Shown one piece after another: positions 50,856 to 60,415 of a DNA stretch of 64,000 nucleotides. The notes under the pieces were generated by a model. It was not told the origin of the DNA. It worked only from the letters and a program-made list of their open reading frames with translations, and did not search any database. Made by a program: the position numbers and the translations under genes. Each line of letters opens with the position of its first letter. Within the stretch, counting starts at the first letter, position 1. The stretch is from contig CAJUFX010000002.1 in the NCBI GenBank assembly GCA_910586395.1, positions 29,598-93,597 on the forward strand, in the 5' to 3' direction. The stretch comes from an uncultured Bacteroidales bacterium (GTDB lineage: Bacteria > Bacteroidota > Bacteroidia > Bacteroidales > P3).

Positions 50856-52100
50856 TTTTAACTTGCCGGCGAGCAGACCGGTCAGCAGGCCGATGCCGGC
50901 CACGAGCGCGAACGCGGGCCGCATGCCGAGCCATTCCGAAATGTAGCCGACCACGGGCGGCCCGGCCACGAAGCCGAAGAAACCGATGGTGGAGACGGCG
51001 TTGATGGCGCGGGCGGCGCTCATCGCGCGGCTGCCTTTGACCATGCCGTAACAGATGGGCACGACCGACGAGACGCCGATGCCCACGAGCGTGAAACCGA
51101 TGGTGGCGGGAATCAGATAGGGCAGCAGGACGGCCGCCAAAAAGCCGGCTGCGATAACGAAACCACTGATGCGCACGACTTTGACGGCTCCCATGCGGTT
51201 CACCAAGCCGTCGGCCAAAAACCGCATCGAGGCCATGGCCAACATGCAGCCGGTATAACCCGCCCGTATCCAGGCTTTATCGACTTGCAGGCTCTGTTCG
51301 AAATAGACGGCCGACCAATCATAGACGCTCCCCTCGCACAGCATGCAGCCGAAAGCTAAAAAGCCGAGCAAGGCCAGATGGCGGTCCATGCCCTTGAAGA
51401 TGTTGAACGTGGCCTTTTCCTTGACAGGCGTCGCCGAATCCGCCGCGGACTGGCCGGTGGCCTGCCCCACGGCCCCGGCCGCCTCCGTCGTATCCGCCGC
51501 ATTCACCGCCGCCTCTCCGCCGGCCGACAAATCTTCCGGCAACAGGAAACGGTGCAGCGTCGCCACAGCCAGCAGTCCGAAGCCCAATACACCGCAGAAA
51601 TGCCAGAGCGGCGCCACGTGCCGCACGGCTAAGAACGAACTCGTCAGGCCGGCCACGAAGCCCGCCAGGCTCCACAGGCCGTGGAACGTACCCATGATGC
51701 TGCGGCCGTAGCGTTTTTCGAGGCTCACGGCCTGCGTATTCACTGAAAGATTGTGCAGATTGGCCACGACCCCCAACAGGAACAACATGCCGGCCAAGGC
51801 CGTCCGCGATGGCATCAGGCCGATGCCCACAAGGCTGAGCGGATAGAGCAGGGCCACGCACGAGAGCAACACGCGGCTGCCGTATTTCTGCACCAGATAA
51901 CCGGAAAGCGGCACCGAGACCAACTGACCCAACGGAAAGAAAAACAGAATTGTACCTAGTTGGGCGTCGCTGAGCGACAAGGCCTGCTTGATGTCCGGAA
52001 TCCGCGCCGACCACGTGGCGAAGACCGTACCCTGCAAAAAGAAAAACAGTCCGATGGCAATCCGGTAGTATTTGAGCGGATAGTTATTTTCCCTCTTCAT
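50847..52100 (-). CDS. MFS transporter, 12 transmembrane segments
   Basis: 417 residues. Twelve hydrophobic segments in two groups of six; GYLVQKYGSRVLL is the loop 2-3 motif typical of the superfamily (G..ad..GrR form). A central cytoplasmic loop (about residues 195-235) is Ala/Gly/Asp-rich. The family resembles YbjJ-type sugar/drug transporters; substrate not predictable. The start overlaps the end of the CNNM gene by 17 nt, so they are coupled. The final codons fall in the duplicated ATTATTTTAA sequence of the convergent barrel gene. Confidence 0.88.
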   Translation of the reverse strand: MKRENNYPLKYYRIAIGLFFFLQGTVFATWSARIPDIKQALSLSDAQLGTILFFFPLGQLVSVPLSGYLVQKYGSRVLLSCVALLYPLSLVGIGLMPSRTALAGMLFLLGVVANLHNLSVNTQAVSLEKRYGRSIMGTFHGLWSLAGFVAGLTSSFLAVRHVAPLWHFCGVLGFGLLAVATLHRFLLPEDLSAGGEAAVNAADTTEAAGAVGQATGQSAADSATPVKEKATFNIFKGMDRHLALLGFLAFGCMLCEGSVYDWSAVYFEQSLQVDKAWIRAGYTGCMLAMASMRFLADGLVNRMGAVKVVRISGFVIAAGFLAAVLLPYLIPATIGFTLVGIGVSSVVPICYGMVKGSRAMSAARAINAVSTIGFFGFVAGPPVVGYISEWLGMRPAFALVAGIGLLTGLLAGKLKLK

Positions 52101-53196
52101 GCCTTTCCTCCGTCCTTTCCTGTTTTTCCGAAGACTTGCGCCGCGCGTAAGCCTGCAGGTCGGTGATGGTATCCTTTTCGTCCACGATTTCGTAGCCCAG
52201 CATCGTCTCGATAAGGTCTTCCATCGTGACCAGGCCTACGAACGTGCCGTATTCGTCCACCACCATCGCGATCTGTTCCTTGCGGCTGCGCATGCGTTCC
52301 CAAAGCCCCGGCACGCGCTGATAGGCCGAGACGACGGTCAAAGGCCGCTTCAAGGCCACGAGCCGTTTGTCGAATTCATCTTCGGCCACGCCCGTAAACA
52401 CGTCCTTAAGCAGGACGAAACCCGTGATATGCTCGGGATTCTGCGCTTTATAGACCGGGATGCGCGAATATTTCAGGTAATTCTTTTTATGGAAGAAGTC
52501 GCGCAAGGTCGTGTTCTCGCTTACCGTGACCGCCACCATGCGCGGGGTCATGATGTCGCGCACGCGCAGATTCTGAAAAGCCAACATACTGCGCAGCGTC
52601 TGCGCTTCGCCGGCCTGCAGGATGCCTTCCTTGGAACCCATGTTGACGACCGCCTCCACCTCCTCCCGGCTTACGGCCGGCTCGGTCTTGCCCCGCGTCA
52701 CGAGATAGGTGATGCCTTCCGAAAGCCATACGAGCGGGTAGCAGATCCAGACCAACACACGAATCGTATAACAAGCGGGAATGACCAGACTTTTCCAATA
52801 GCGCGCCCCGACCGACTTGGGAAAAATCTCCGAAAGAATGAGGATGAGGAACGTCAGCACGGCCGACGTCAGGCCGGCATACATATCGCCGAACACCTTG
52901 AGGCTCTGCGCGCCCACGCCCGCCGCCCCCACGGTATGCGCGATCGTGTTGAGCGACAGTATGGAAGACAAGGGCTTCTCGACGTCGGCTTTCATGTTCT
53001 TGAACAAAAGCGCGCCTTTGAGCCGCCGATGGACTTGGCGCGAGACAGGCCCGCCCTCTTCCCCGGCCTCTTCCTTGGCCTGCTGCCGGAGTACCTCTTC
53101 GTAAGAGGGCGGCGCCGACAAGAGCACCGACTCCAGCACCGAACAGACGAACGAGACCACGAGGGCCAGCAACAGGTAAAAAATCAACAGTCCCAT
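52084..53196 (-). CDS. CNNM/CorC-type membrane protein with CBS domains
   Basis: 370 residues from ATG 53196 (MGLLIFYLLLALVVSFVCS). A CNNM domain with four hydrophobic segments (to about residue 190; NTIAHTVGAAGVGA, LSEIFPKSVGARYW) precedes the CBS pair (VRDIMTPRMVAVTV, YSRIPVY, MVVDEYGTFVGLVTMEDLIE). The C-terminal corC/HlyC transporter-associated domain seems short or absent; instead a charged tail (SSEKQERTEERHEEGK) ends it. The family is linked to Mg/Co ion transport. A TTG at 53214 was rejected in favour of the ATG. Confidence 0.9.
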   Translation of the reverse strand: MGLLIFYLLLALVVSFVCSVLESVLLSAPPSYEEVLRQQAKEEAGEEGGPVSRQVHRRLKGALLFKNMKADVEKPLSSILSLNTIAHTVGAAGVGAQSLKVFGDMYAGLTSAVLTFLILILSEIFPKSVGARYWKSLVIPACYTIRVLVWICYPLVWLSEGITYLVTRGKTEPAVSREEVEAVVNMGSKEGILQAGEAQTLRSMLAFQNLRVRDIMTPRMVAVTVSENTTLRDFFHKKNYLKYSRIPVYKAQNPEHITGFVLLKDVFTGVAEDEFDKRLVALKRPLTVVSAYQRVPGLWERMRSRKEQIAMVVDEYGTFVGLVTMEDLIETMLGYEIVDEKDTITDLQAYARRKSSEKQERTEERHEEGK

Positions 53197-53355
53197 AAGC
53201 GCAATTTGCCGCAACCAAGGCCACGAAGATACGAATTATCGTGGAGAAATGCTATCTGAAAATGACCCCATAAATGGCGCGGGTCGGGGCGCCGCGAAAC
53301 GGCCATTGGGAGAAAAATCCTCAGGAATAATTATGCCTTGTCGCTCTTTCCGATG

Positions 53356-53387
53356 TTTGGAAATACGATTTTCTTACACTATTTTTG
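53356..53387 (+). promoter_or_regulatory. Promoter of the YitT-family gene
   Basis: TTTG (53356-53359), 20 bp, TATTTTTG (53380-53387), 27 nt before ATG 53415. Confidence 0.8.
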
Positions 53388-53414
53388 TTGCCTCTCAAAA
53401 GTACCTGTACGAGC

Positions 53415-54368
53415 ATGAGTGAGCAAGCTAACCCAAAGAAATCGTTCTGGAAAGAACTACTGCCGACAAAACCGTTGGATAAGAAGCAGATAAAAAGAGA
53501 AGTCAAGAGTTATATCGTCATTACGCTCTGCCTCTGCCTCTACGCTTTGGCCTTGGTGATGTTCATCATCAACTCGAATATCGTCAGCGGCGGCGTGAAC
53601 GGCGTTTCCACCCTGCTTTATTATGCCACGGGACATACGATTCCCGTCGGTATCTCGGCCTTTATCATCAACGGCGTCCTGTTGTTGATCGGCTTCAAGA
53701 TATTGGGTAACGCCTTTGGGTTCAAGACGATATGGGCCATTTTCTTCCTGTCGTTTTTCGTCACGCTCTGGCAGGGCATCATCAAACAGCCCGTCTTGGA
53801 CCAGGATCCGTTCCTGTCGGCCGTCATCGGCGGCGCGCTCATCGGGCTTTCCATCGGCACGGCCTTCAATTACGGCGGCAGCACGGGCGGCACCGACATC
53901 GTGGCGCTCATCGTCACCAAATTCCACAACATCAGCCCGGGCCGCGTCATCCTCTACTGCGACCTCTGCATCATATCGTCCTCGTTCATCGTGTTTTACT
54001 ATTTCTTGGGCAAAACACCGGAAGAATCGTTGCGCGTCGTGTTGTACGGCTTTGTCGTCATGATGGTGACCTCCTACACGATCGACCTCATCGTCATGGG
54101 CGCGCAGTCGAGCGTGCAGATGCTGATCTCCTCGCGCAAACACGAAGAAATCGCCGACATGATCAGCAACGAGATGCACCGCGGCGTCACGCTGTTGGAC
54201 GCCCAGGGGCATTACTCGAAAGAAAAATCAGAGGTTCTGCTCGCCGTGGTACGCAAATACGAGATGCAGGACGTACTGCGCCGCATACGCGACATCGATC
54301 CCGATGCCTTTACGAGCGTGACCAAAGCCACGGGCGTTTACGGCAAGGGGTTCCAAGCGTTCAAATAG
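53415..54368 (+). CDS. YitT-family membrane protein (YitT_membrane + DUF2179)
   Basis: 317 residues from ATG 53415, downstream of a consensus promoter. About five membrane segments (YIVITLCLCLYALALVMFI, AFIINGVLLLIGF, TIWAIFFLSFFVTLWQ, AVIGGALIGLSIG, RVILYCDLCIISSSFIVF) include the family motif NSNIVSGGVNGVSTLLY and GGSTGGTDIVA. The C-terminal DUF2179 domain (GVTLLDAQGHYSKEKSEVLL, DPDAFTSVTKATGVYGKGF) is complete. Transport role is suspected for the family but not established. Upstream and divergent from the CNNM gene. Confidence 0.93.
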   Translation: MSEQANPKKSFWKELLPTKPLDKKQIKREVKSYIVITLCLCLYALALVMFIINSNIVSGGVNGVSTLLYYATGHTIPVGISAFIINGVLLLIGFKILGNAFGFKTIWAIFFLSFFVTLWQGIIKQPVLDQDPFLSAVIGGALIGLSIGTAFNYGGSTGGTDIVALIVTKFHNISPGRVILYCDLCIISSSFIVFYYFLGKTPEESLRVVLYGFVVMMVTSYTIDLIVMGAQSSVQMLISSRKHEEIADMISNEMHRGVTLLDAQGHYSKEKSEVLLAVVRKYEMQDVLRRIRDIDPDAFTSVTKATGVYGKGFQAFK

Positions 54369-54510
54369 ACGACCGCGGACAAAGGCACGTTTTTTGTACG
54401 GACGGAGGCCGGCCCTGACAGGCCGATGCCGGAAGCAAAACGGAAACGGCGCGGCAAAGGGCATGGCGCCCGGATTATGATAGAAGCAAAAAGAAAAGGA
54501 TATAAAACGT

Positions 54511-56145
54511 ATGAACCAAAATTTGGAACAAATCCGTAAAGACTTGGCGTCTTACGGTATCGAGAATGTCAAAGACATTTACTACAACCTGTCGTACGAC
54601 GAATTGTACGAGCACGAAACCAAAGCCGGCCTGACCGGTTTCGACCGCGCCTATCTGACCGATATGGGCGCCGTAAGCGTGGATACGGGCGAATTTACCG
54701 GCCGTTCCCCCAAAGACAAATATATCGTCAAGGAAGCCAGTTCTGAAAAGAACGTATGGTGGGCGCAAGCCGGCCGCAAAGGTTCCGACAACAAAGCCAT
54801 TTCGCCCGAATTGTGGGAAAAACTCTACAAGAAGGGCAGCCAGCAGCTTTCGGCCAAGAACCTGTACGTTCAGGACGGCTATGTGGGCGCGAACCCCAAC
54901 AGCCGCATCTGCATCCGCGTCGTGACCGAAGTGGCCTGGCAGGCGCATTTCGTCAAGAACATGTTCATCCGTCCGAGCGAAGAAGACCTCAAGACGTTCA
55001 AGCCCGACTTCATCATGCTCAACGCCTGCAAGACGACCTATCCCGACTTCAAGGCCGAAGGCATGAACAGCGAGGTGTTCGTGGCTTTCCACTTAGGCCT
55101 GAAACGCGCCGTTATCGGCGGCACGTGGTACGGCGGCGAAATGAAGAAAGGTCTGTTCTCGGTCATGAACTACTTCCTGCCGCTCAACGGCATGGCGTCG
55201 ATGCACTGCTCGGCCAACAAGGGCAAGGACGGCGACACGGCCATTTTCTTCGGTCTTTCCGGCACGGGCAAGACCACGCTTTCGACCGACCCGAACCGCG
55301 AACTCATCGGCGACGACGAACACGGCTGGGACGATGAGGGCGTCTTCAACTTCGAAGGCGGCTGCTACGCCAAGTGCATCCACCTGAGCAAGGAAAACGA
55401 ACCCGATATTTACGGCGCGATCAAACGCGACGCCCTGCTTGAAAACGTCGTCATCGACGCCAAAGGCCATATCGACTTCGACGACGCCTCCAAGACGGAG
55501 AACACGCGCGTTTCCTACCCGATTTACCACATCAACAACATCGTCAAACCGGTTTCCAAGGCGGGTCACCCCTCCAAGGTGATTTTCCTGACGGCCGACG
55601 CTTTCGGCGTATTGCCGCCCGTATCGCGCCTGACGCCCGACCAGACGATGTACCAGTTCCTGAGCGGCTATACGGCCAAGGTGGCCGGTACCGAACGCGG
55701 CATCAAGGAACCGACGCCCACGTTCTCGTCCTGCTTCGGCGCGGCGTTCTTAATGCTGCACCCGACGATGTACGCGCAGGAACTCGTCAAGAAGATGCGT
55801 CAGCACAACTCCACGGCTTACCTGGTCAATACCGGCTGGATAGGCGGCCCCTACGGCGTCGGACGCCGTATCGACATCCCGTCCACGCGCGCCATCATCG
55901 ACGCCATTCTGGACGGCTCGCTCGACAAGGCTGAAACCGAAGTTATCCCGGTATTCGGCTTGGCCGTACCCAAGAGCGTGAACCGCGTCGATGCCAAGAT
56001 CCTCAACCCGCGCAACCTGTGGGCCAACCCGGCCGACTGGGACAAAGCGGCGAAAGAACTGGGCGAAAAGTTCATCAAGAACTTCGAAAACTTTACCGAC
56101 AACGAAGAAGGCCGACGCCTCGTGGCGGCCGGACCTCAGCTGTAG
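54511..56145 (+). CDS. pckA: Phosphoenolpyruvate carboxykinase (ATP)
   Basis: 544 residues. FTGRSPKDKYIV near the start, GGTWYGGEMKKGLFSVMNY, the P-loop GLSGTGKTTLSTDPNR, the metal-binding DDEHGWDDEGVFNFEGGCYAK, and NTGWIGGPYGVGRRIDI are the complete set for ATP-dependent PEPCK. It interconverts oxaloacetate and PEP; in fermentative Bacteroidota it usually works in the carboxylating direction on the way to succinate. It ends 26 nt before a strong terminator. Confidence 0.97.
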   Translation: MNQNLEQIRKDLASYGIENVKDIYYNLSYDELYEHETKAGLTGFDRAYLTDMGAVSVDTGEFTGRSPKDKYIVKEASSEKNVWWAQAGRKGSDNKAISPELWEKLYKKGSQQLSAKNLYVQDGYVGANPNSRICIRVVTEVAWQAHFVKNMFIRPSEEDLKTFKPDFIMLNACKTTYPDFKAEGMNSEVFVAFHLGLKRAVIGGTWYGGEMKKGLFSVMNYFLPLNGMASMHCSANKGKDGDTAIFFGLSGTGKTTLSTDPNRELIGDDEHGWDDEGVFNFEGGCYAKCIHLSKENEPDIYGAIKRDALLENVVIDAKGHIDFDDASKTENTRVSYPIYHINNIVKPVSKAGHPSKVIFLTADAFGVLPPVSRLTPDQTMYQFLSGYTAKVAGTERGIKEPTPTFSSCFGAAFLMLHPTMYAQELVKKMRQHNSTAYLVNTGWIGGPYGVGRRIDIPSTRAIIDAILDGSLDKAETEVIPVFGLAVPKSVNRVDAKILNPRNLWANPADWDKAAKELGEKFIKNFENFTDNEEGRRLVAAGPQL

Positions 56146-56170
56146 GCCCTCCCTACATGCATTGCAAACC

Positions 56171-56213
56171 CGGGGCGGATCGGACGATGGTTCGGTCCGC
56201 CCTTTTTCTTTTT
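56171..56213 (+). terminator. Intrinsic terminator of pckA
   Basis: GGGCGGA (56173-56179) pairs with TCCGCCC (56196-56202), extended inward by TCG/CGG pairs, followed by TTTTTCTTTTT. The next gene starts only 5 nt after the T run. Confidence 0.85.
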
Positions 56214-56218
56214 AAACC

Positions 56219-59200
56219 ATGACGCACGCGCTCCCCCCGTTATCCCGTTGTTGCCGTATCCGGAAGGCCTTGCTGTGGCTTGTGCTGACGGTGGCCGCCA
56301 TCGGGAGCGGACAGGCGCAGTTCTACACCGGCTCGGAGATGAGTTTCGGGCGCAAACGCGTGCAATACGAGAAGTTCTTTTGGTCGTACTACCGTTTTGA
56401 CGGCTTCGACGTCTATTTCAACCGCAAGGGCAAGAACCTCGCCCTTTATACGGCCAACTACCTGCAATACCATCTGCCGGAAATGGAGCAGGCCATCGGC
56501 TATCAGGCGCAGGACGCGCTCAAATTCATCGTTTTCAACCGGCTGAGTGACTTCAAACAGAGCAATATCGGCTATCTGGACGAGAGTAGCGAGGCGAGTT
56601 ACAATACGGGCGGCGTGACCCGTTTCATCGACAACAAGGTGTTTCTGTATTTCGAGGGCGATTATGTCGCGTTCGAACGGCAGATAAGGCGCGGCATGGC
56701 GTCGGTGTTGCTGACGCAAGCCATTTCGGGCGCAAAGGTCAGCACACAGTACAAGAACTCCTACCTCATGGACCTGCCGCTTTGGTTTACGGAGGGGCTG
56801 GCTTCTTATTTCAGCGAACCTTGGAACGAACAATACGACGAACGCATACAGCAGGCCATCCTGCGCAACGACTACCGTTATCTGAGCGACGTCTATGGCG
56901 AGGACGCGGCTTTCGCCGGCCATGCGTTCTGGTATTTCATCGCGCAACAATACGGAACGGATGCCGTGCCGCGCTGCGTGCGCATCGTGGCCAGTGAACG
57001 CAACATGGACAAGACGTTCCGCATCGCGCTCAACGTCAAGTTGAAAGACCTGCTCAAAGGTTTCCGAGCGTTTTATGCCGAACGGGAGGCGGGACGCGGG
57101 CGCGACAGCCTGAGCCATCATGCGGTGCTGAAAAGGACCAACAAGCCGGAGACGGTCTATAGCCGCTTTACGGTGAACCCGGGGGCGGTCTGGCGCGACA
57201 GCGCGCTGACGGCCTCGCAGGCGGCGCTGTCGCGCACAGCCGCCCGCCGCGGCAGACAGGGCGCGGGAGGCAACGCGTCAGGCAAAGGGACGGCCGCGGC
57301 GGGCGCTGCCGGCCGTGAAACGGCCGCAGACCGCCCCCGACACGGCGGCGAACTGGCGTTCACTTCCAACTGGCTCGGCCGCGCCAAAGTCTATATCCAG
57401 AGCCTCAACCCGTCGCGGCGGCGGTGCATCTACCGTACGGGCGCGGGCGTGAACGACATGCCCGACTACTCGTTTCCCGTGCTGGCCTGGCATCCGAACG
57501 GCCACGCCCTCGGCATCGTGACGGAAGAGAAAGGGCGCACGACGCTCATCGTCTATGACTTGGAAAAGAAACGGAAAGGCATCCGCCGTTACTACTTAGA
57601 CTATTTCGAGAAGATTACGTCGTTCTGTTTCTCGCCCGACGGCCGCAGCATCGCCATCGCGGCCTCGAGCAACGGCCAGTCGGACATCTACCTGCACAAC
57701 CTGACGGCCGGCACCGACAAGCAGATTACGTTCGACCTCTACGATGACCGCCAGCCGACGTTCATCCCCGGCACGTCGCTGCTCGTCTTTGAGTCGAACC
57801 GCCCCGACGACACGCTCCGCAAGGGCGAGAAATTCGAGGTGGCGCCCTCGATGAAGAAAGGTTCCGACCTGTTCGCCTACGACCTTAAAAAAGGCGGCAT
57901 CACGCTGTTTCGGATGACGGACGAGGGCGAGCGCGTCCGTCTCTCCGACCCCAACCCGATCGACGGACGGCGCCTGCTGTTCCTGACCAACGTTGCCGGC
58001 AAGACGGACGTGGCGGCGGGCGCTTTCGGACGCGTCATGGACCATGTCGATACGGCCGTACACTACCGCCGCACGTTCGAAAGCACGACCTTGGGCAACC
58101 GACCGGCCGGCCTGCGGGAAATAGATGTCTCGGCCAAGGCCGGCGTCTATACGAGCCTCGGCCTGGAGAACGGCCGCTACGTGCTGGCTGTGGAGCCGCT
58201 CTCGCCCCTGCGCGACGGGCTGTACCCGAAACTGCCGCGACCGGTCTTGGCGACACCCACGGCCTTCAAGAGCGCGGTTTTGGCCAAAGAGGCGCGCATG
58301 GCGCGGCGCAAGGCGGTGGCCGACAGCTTGGAGGCGGCCGCCGCGGCCGACACGGCGGTAGCCGTGACGGCGGGCGCGGCTTCGCCGGGTGCGGGCCGCC
58401 CCTCGGGCTTGCAATTGACGCTGCGGGCGGCGAGAGGGGCTGACAGCCGCGATACGACGGCCTTTGACCGCTATCTGGCGGCCCGCGCGGCGGCCGGCCT
58501 CAGCGTCCCCCGGCCTGAAGCGGAAGCGGCCCCGGCGGCGGGCGCGTCCCACGACCCGGCCGAGGCGGCGGCCCCGGCTTCCGTTCCGGGACGTTCCAGC
58601 GATGCGGCCTCTCCCGCGGCGGACACTTCCGCCGCCCCCGCCAACGGCGGACCTGCCGCCCGGAGCGGCTCGGCCCCATCCGTTGATACCCCTGCGGATT
58701 CCACGGGCGCCACGGCCGCCCGTCGGTTCAAACCTAAAAAGAAAAACAGACGGAAAGCCAAGCCGCGTTCCGACGCCCCGGCCTCCGCCGCCGATTCGTC
58801 CCTAAGCGGCTCGAATCAAATCGGTTCCACCTCCGCTTTCCCCTCCGCCCGCACCGGCGCCGGCGTTCTCAACCCCCTCGCAACGGGCGCGTCCAACGAC
58901 ACCGCCGCCAAAGGCCGGACGGCCTCGAACGACGCCTCAGCGTCAGCGTCCGCCGCCGATTTCGACAGCCTGACCGCCACCGCTCCCGCCCGCGTGCCGC
59001 CCAAACAATATACCTACCGGCCCGAATTCTCCATCAATCAGGCCACGGCGCAGTTAGGCTTCAGCTTCCTGAACGCGACCTATCAGGCGTTTACCAACAG
59101 TTCGTCGCCCATTTACCTCAATTCGGACGTGAACGGCTTTACGCAGATCTCGCTGTCGGACCTCATGGAGAACCACCGCATCGTGGGCGGCTTCAGCTTC

Positions 59201-60205
59201 TCGTTCGACTTCACGACCTTTGAATACCTGCTGAGTTACGAGTATTTGGAACGCCGGCTCGGCCATCAGTTCGTGTTCCACATCATCAACCGCAACGACA
59301 ACAGCATGAATGTGGAGCCTTATAAACAAAATACTTACAACGGTTACTACGTGATGAAATATCCGCTCTCGCCCGTGAGCATGCTCAAAGGCACCGTCTT
59401 TGCGCGCTACGACCGCACGGTGTTCAAGAGTTACGAGTGGAACAGCCTTACCGAACCCATGCAGCGGCAACTTAAAGTGGGTCTGAAAGGCGAATGGGTC
59501 TATGACCACGCGCGCTTCGTGACGCAGAACATTTATTACGGCACGCGCGGCAAGGTGTTCGCCGAATACTACCAGGGCATCGTGCACGACAACCAGAACC
59601 TGTTTGTCGTGGGCTTCGACTTCCGCGACTACCGCCGTCTGTACAAGACGCTGATTTGGGCGAACCGCATCGCGGGATCGACTTCGTTCGGGCAACAGAA
59701 ACTGGTGTATTACATGGGCGGCATTGACGGCTGGCTGCTGCCGCGCTTCAACCGCGACGTCAAGACCGATCCGAACCAGAACTACGCCTATCAGACGCTG
59801 GCCACAAACATGCGCGGCTTTATCCAGAACATCCGCAACGGCAACAGTTTCCTCGTCATCAACAGCGAGATACGGTTCCCTTTCGTGCAGGTGATCTCGC
59901 GCGGGCCGGTCAAGTCGTCTTTCCTGCGCCACCTGCAGCTCGTGGCCTTCGCCGACGTGGGCAGCGCGTGGAGCGACTGGAACCCGTGGTCGAAAGACAA
60001 TCCGTTCTACAAACAGACGATAGAGGATGGCAAGATCACGATTGAGTTGGAAAAGGAGGCCAACCCGATTGTGCTGGGCTTCGGCGCGGGGCTGCGCTGC
60101 CAGCTGCTCGGCTACTTCATGCGCTTCGACTTAGCCTGGGGCGTGGAGAACGGCCGCGTGCACGACAAGCCCGTGTTCTACTTCTCGCTCTCGACCGATT
60201 TTTAA
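56219..60205 (+). CDS. Very large outer-membrane protein: degenerate peptidase MA-like domain, beta-propeller, barrel
   Basis: 1,328 residues. Signal peptide to about residue 34 (ALLWLVLTVAAIGSGQAQ). Residues ~40-300 resemble a gluzincin/peptidase MA domain (PLWFTEGLASYFSE at ~186-199), but the expected HExxH has no counterpart (RRGMASVLL in its place). Residues ~375-680 form a PD40/TolB-like propeller (FSFPVLAWHPNG in part, FCFSPDGRSIAIAASS, PTFIPGTSLLVFESN). A long Ala/Pro/Ser/Arg-rich linker (~690-930) leads to an Omp85-like barrel (930-1328; EANPIVLGFGAGLRCQLLG, ends YFSLSTDF). The ATG is right after the pckA terminator; no better start was found. I infer an outer-membrane translocation or assembly factor; the exact role is unknown. 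Confidence 0.85.
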   Translation: MTHALPPLSRCCRIRKALLWLVLTVAAIGSGQAQFYTGSEMSFGRKRVQYEKFFWSYYRFDGFDVYFNRKGKNLALYTANYLQYHLPEMEQAIGYQAQDALKFIVFNRLSDFKQSNIGYLDESSEASYNTGGVTRFIDNKVFLYFEGDYVAFERQIRRGMASVLLTQAISGAKVSTQYKNSYLMDLPLWFTEGLASYFSEPWNEQYDERIQQAILRNDYRYLSDVYGEDAAFAGHAFWYFIAQQYGTDAVPRCVRIVASERNMDKTFRIALNVKLKDLLKGFRAFYAEREAGRGRDSLSHHAVLKRTNKPETVYSRFTVNPGAVWRDSALTASQAALSRTAARRGRQGAGGNASGKGTAAAGAAGRETAADRPRHGGELAFTSNWLGRAKVYIQSLNPSRRRCIYRTGAGVNDMPDYSFPVLAWHPNGHALGIVTEEKGRTTLIVYDLEKKRKGIRRYYLDYFEKITSFCFSPDGRSIAIAASSNGQSDIYLHNLTAGTDKQITFDLYDDRQPTFIPGTSLLVFESNRPDDTLRKGEKFEVAPSMKKGSDLFAYDLKKGGITLFRMTDEGERVRLSDPNPIDGRRLLFLTNVAGKTDVAAGAFGRVMDHVDTAVHYRRTFESTTLGNRPAGLREIDVSAKAGVYTSLGLENGRYVLAVEPLSPLRDGLYPKLPRPVLATPTAFKSAVLAKEARMARRKAVADSLEAAAAADTAVAVTAGAASPGAGRPSGLQLTLRAARGADSRDTTAFDRYLAARAAAGLSVPRPEAEAAPAAGASHDPAEAAAPASVPGRSSDAASPAADTSAAPANGGPAARSGSAPSVDTPADSTGATAARRFKPKKKNRRKAKPRSDAPASAADSSLSGSNQIGSTSAFPSARTGAGVLNPLATGASNDTAAKGRTASNDASASASAADFDSLTATAPARVPPKQYTYRPEFSINQATAQLGFSFLNATYQAFTNSSSPIYLNSDVNGFTQISLSDLMENHRIVGGFSFSFDFTTFEYLLSYEYLERRLGHQFVFHIINRNDNSMNVEPYKQNTYNGYYVMKYPLSPVSMLKGTVFARYDRTVFKSYEWNSLTEPMQRQLKVGLKGEWVYDHARFVTQNIYYGTRGKVFAEYYQGIVHDNQNLFVVGFDFRDYRRLYKTLIWANRIAGSTSFGQQKLVYYMGGIDGWLLPRFNRDVKTDPNQNYAYQTLATNMRGFIQNIRNGNSFLVINSEIRFPFVQVISRGPVKSSFLRHLQLVAFADVGSAWSDWNPWSKDNPFYKQTIEDGKITIELEKEANPIVLGFGAGLRCQLLGYFMRFDLAWGVENGRVHDKPVFYFSLSTDF

Positions 60206-60212
60206 AGCGGTC

Positions 60213-60304
60213 AAAATCGCGCCAAATTTCCAAACAAAATCGCGCCAAATTTCCAAACAAAATCGCGCCAAATTTCCAAACAAAATCGCGCCAAATTTCC
60301 AAAC
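60213..60304. repeat. Four perfect 23-bp tandem repeats
   Basis: Four exact copies of a unit starting AAAATCGCGCCAAATTTCC and ending AAAC, directly after the stop of the large outer-membrane protein gene. No spacers, so not CRISPR. The number is probably variable between strains. Confidence 0.95.
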
Positions 60305-60367
60305 AAAATATATTAAATAAGTGATTATGAATATTATAATATAAAATTCGGAAGATTAAAAATAGCG

Positions 60368-60399
60368 TTTGTTTTTACATGCTATTTTATGTAATTTTG
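60368..60399 (+). promoter_or_regulatory. Promoter of the second DUF4143 ATPase gene
   Basis: TTTG (60368-60371), 20 bp, TAATTTTG (60392-60399), 17 nt before ATG 60416. A dyad TTACAT (60375-60380) / ATGTAA (60389-60394) sits in the spacer and touches the -7 box. The same half-sites make the palindrome in the AbiE promoter. Confidence 0.8.
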
Positions 60400-60415
60400 C
60401 CGAAATTCAAATGCC

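Noticed and set aside
60117..60302. Minus-strand 61-codon frame in the tandem repeats
   Set aside because: It is only the translation of the 23-bp repeat (repeating WRDF/WKFG text) and antisense barrel sequence.
60213..60304. Short CRISPR array
   Set aside because: The 23-bp units are directly adjacent without spacers and there is no cas gene nearby.
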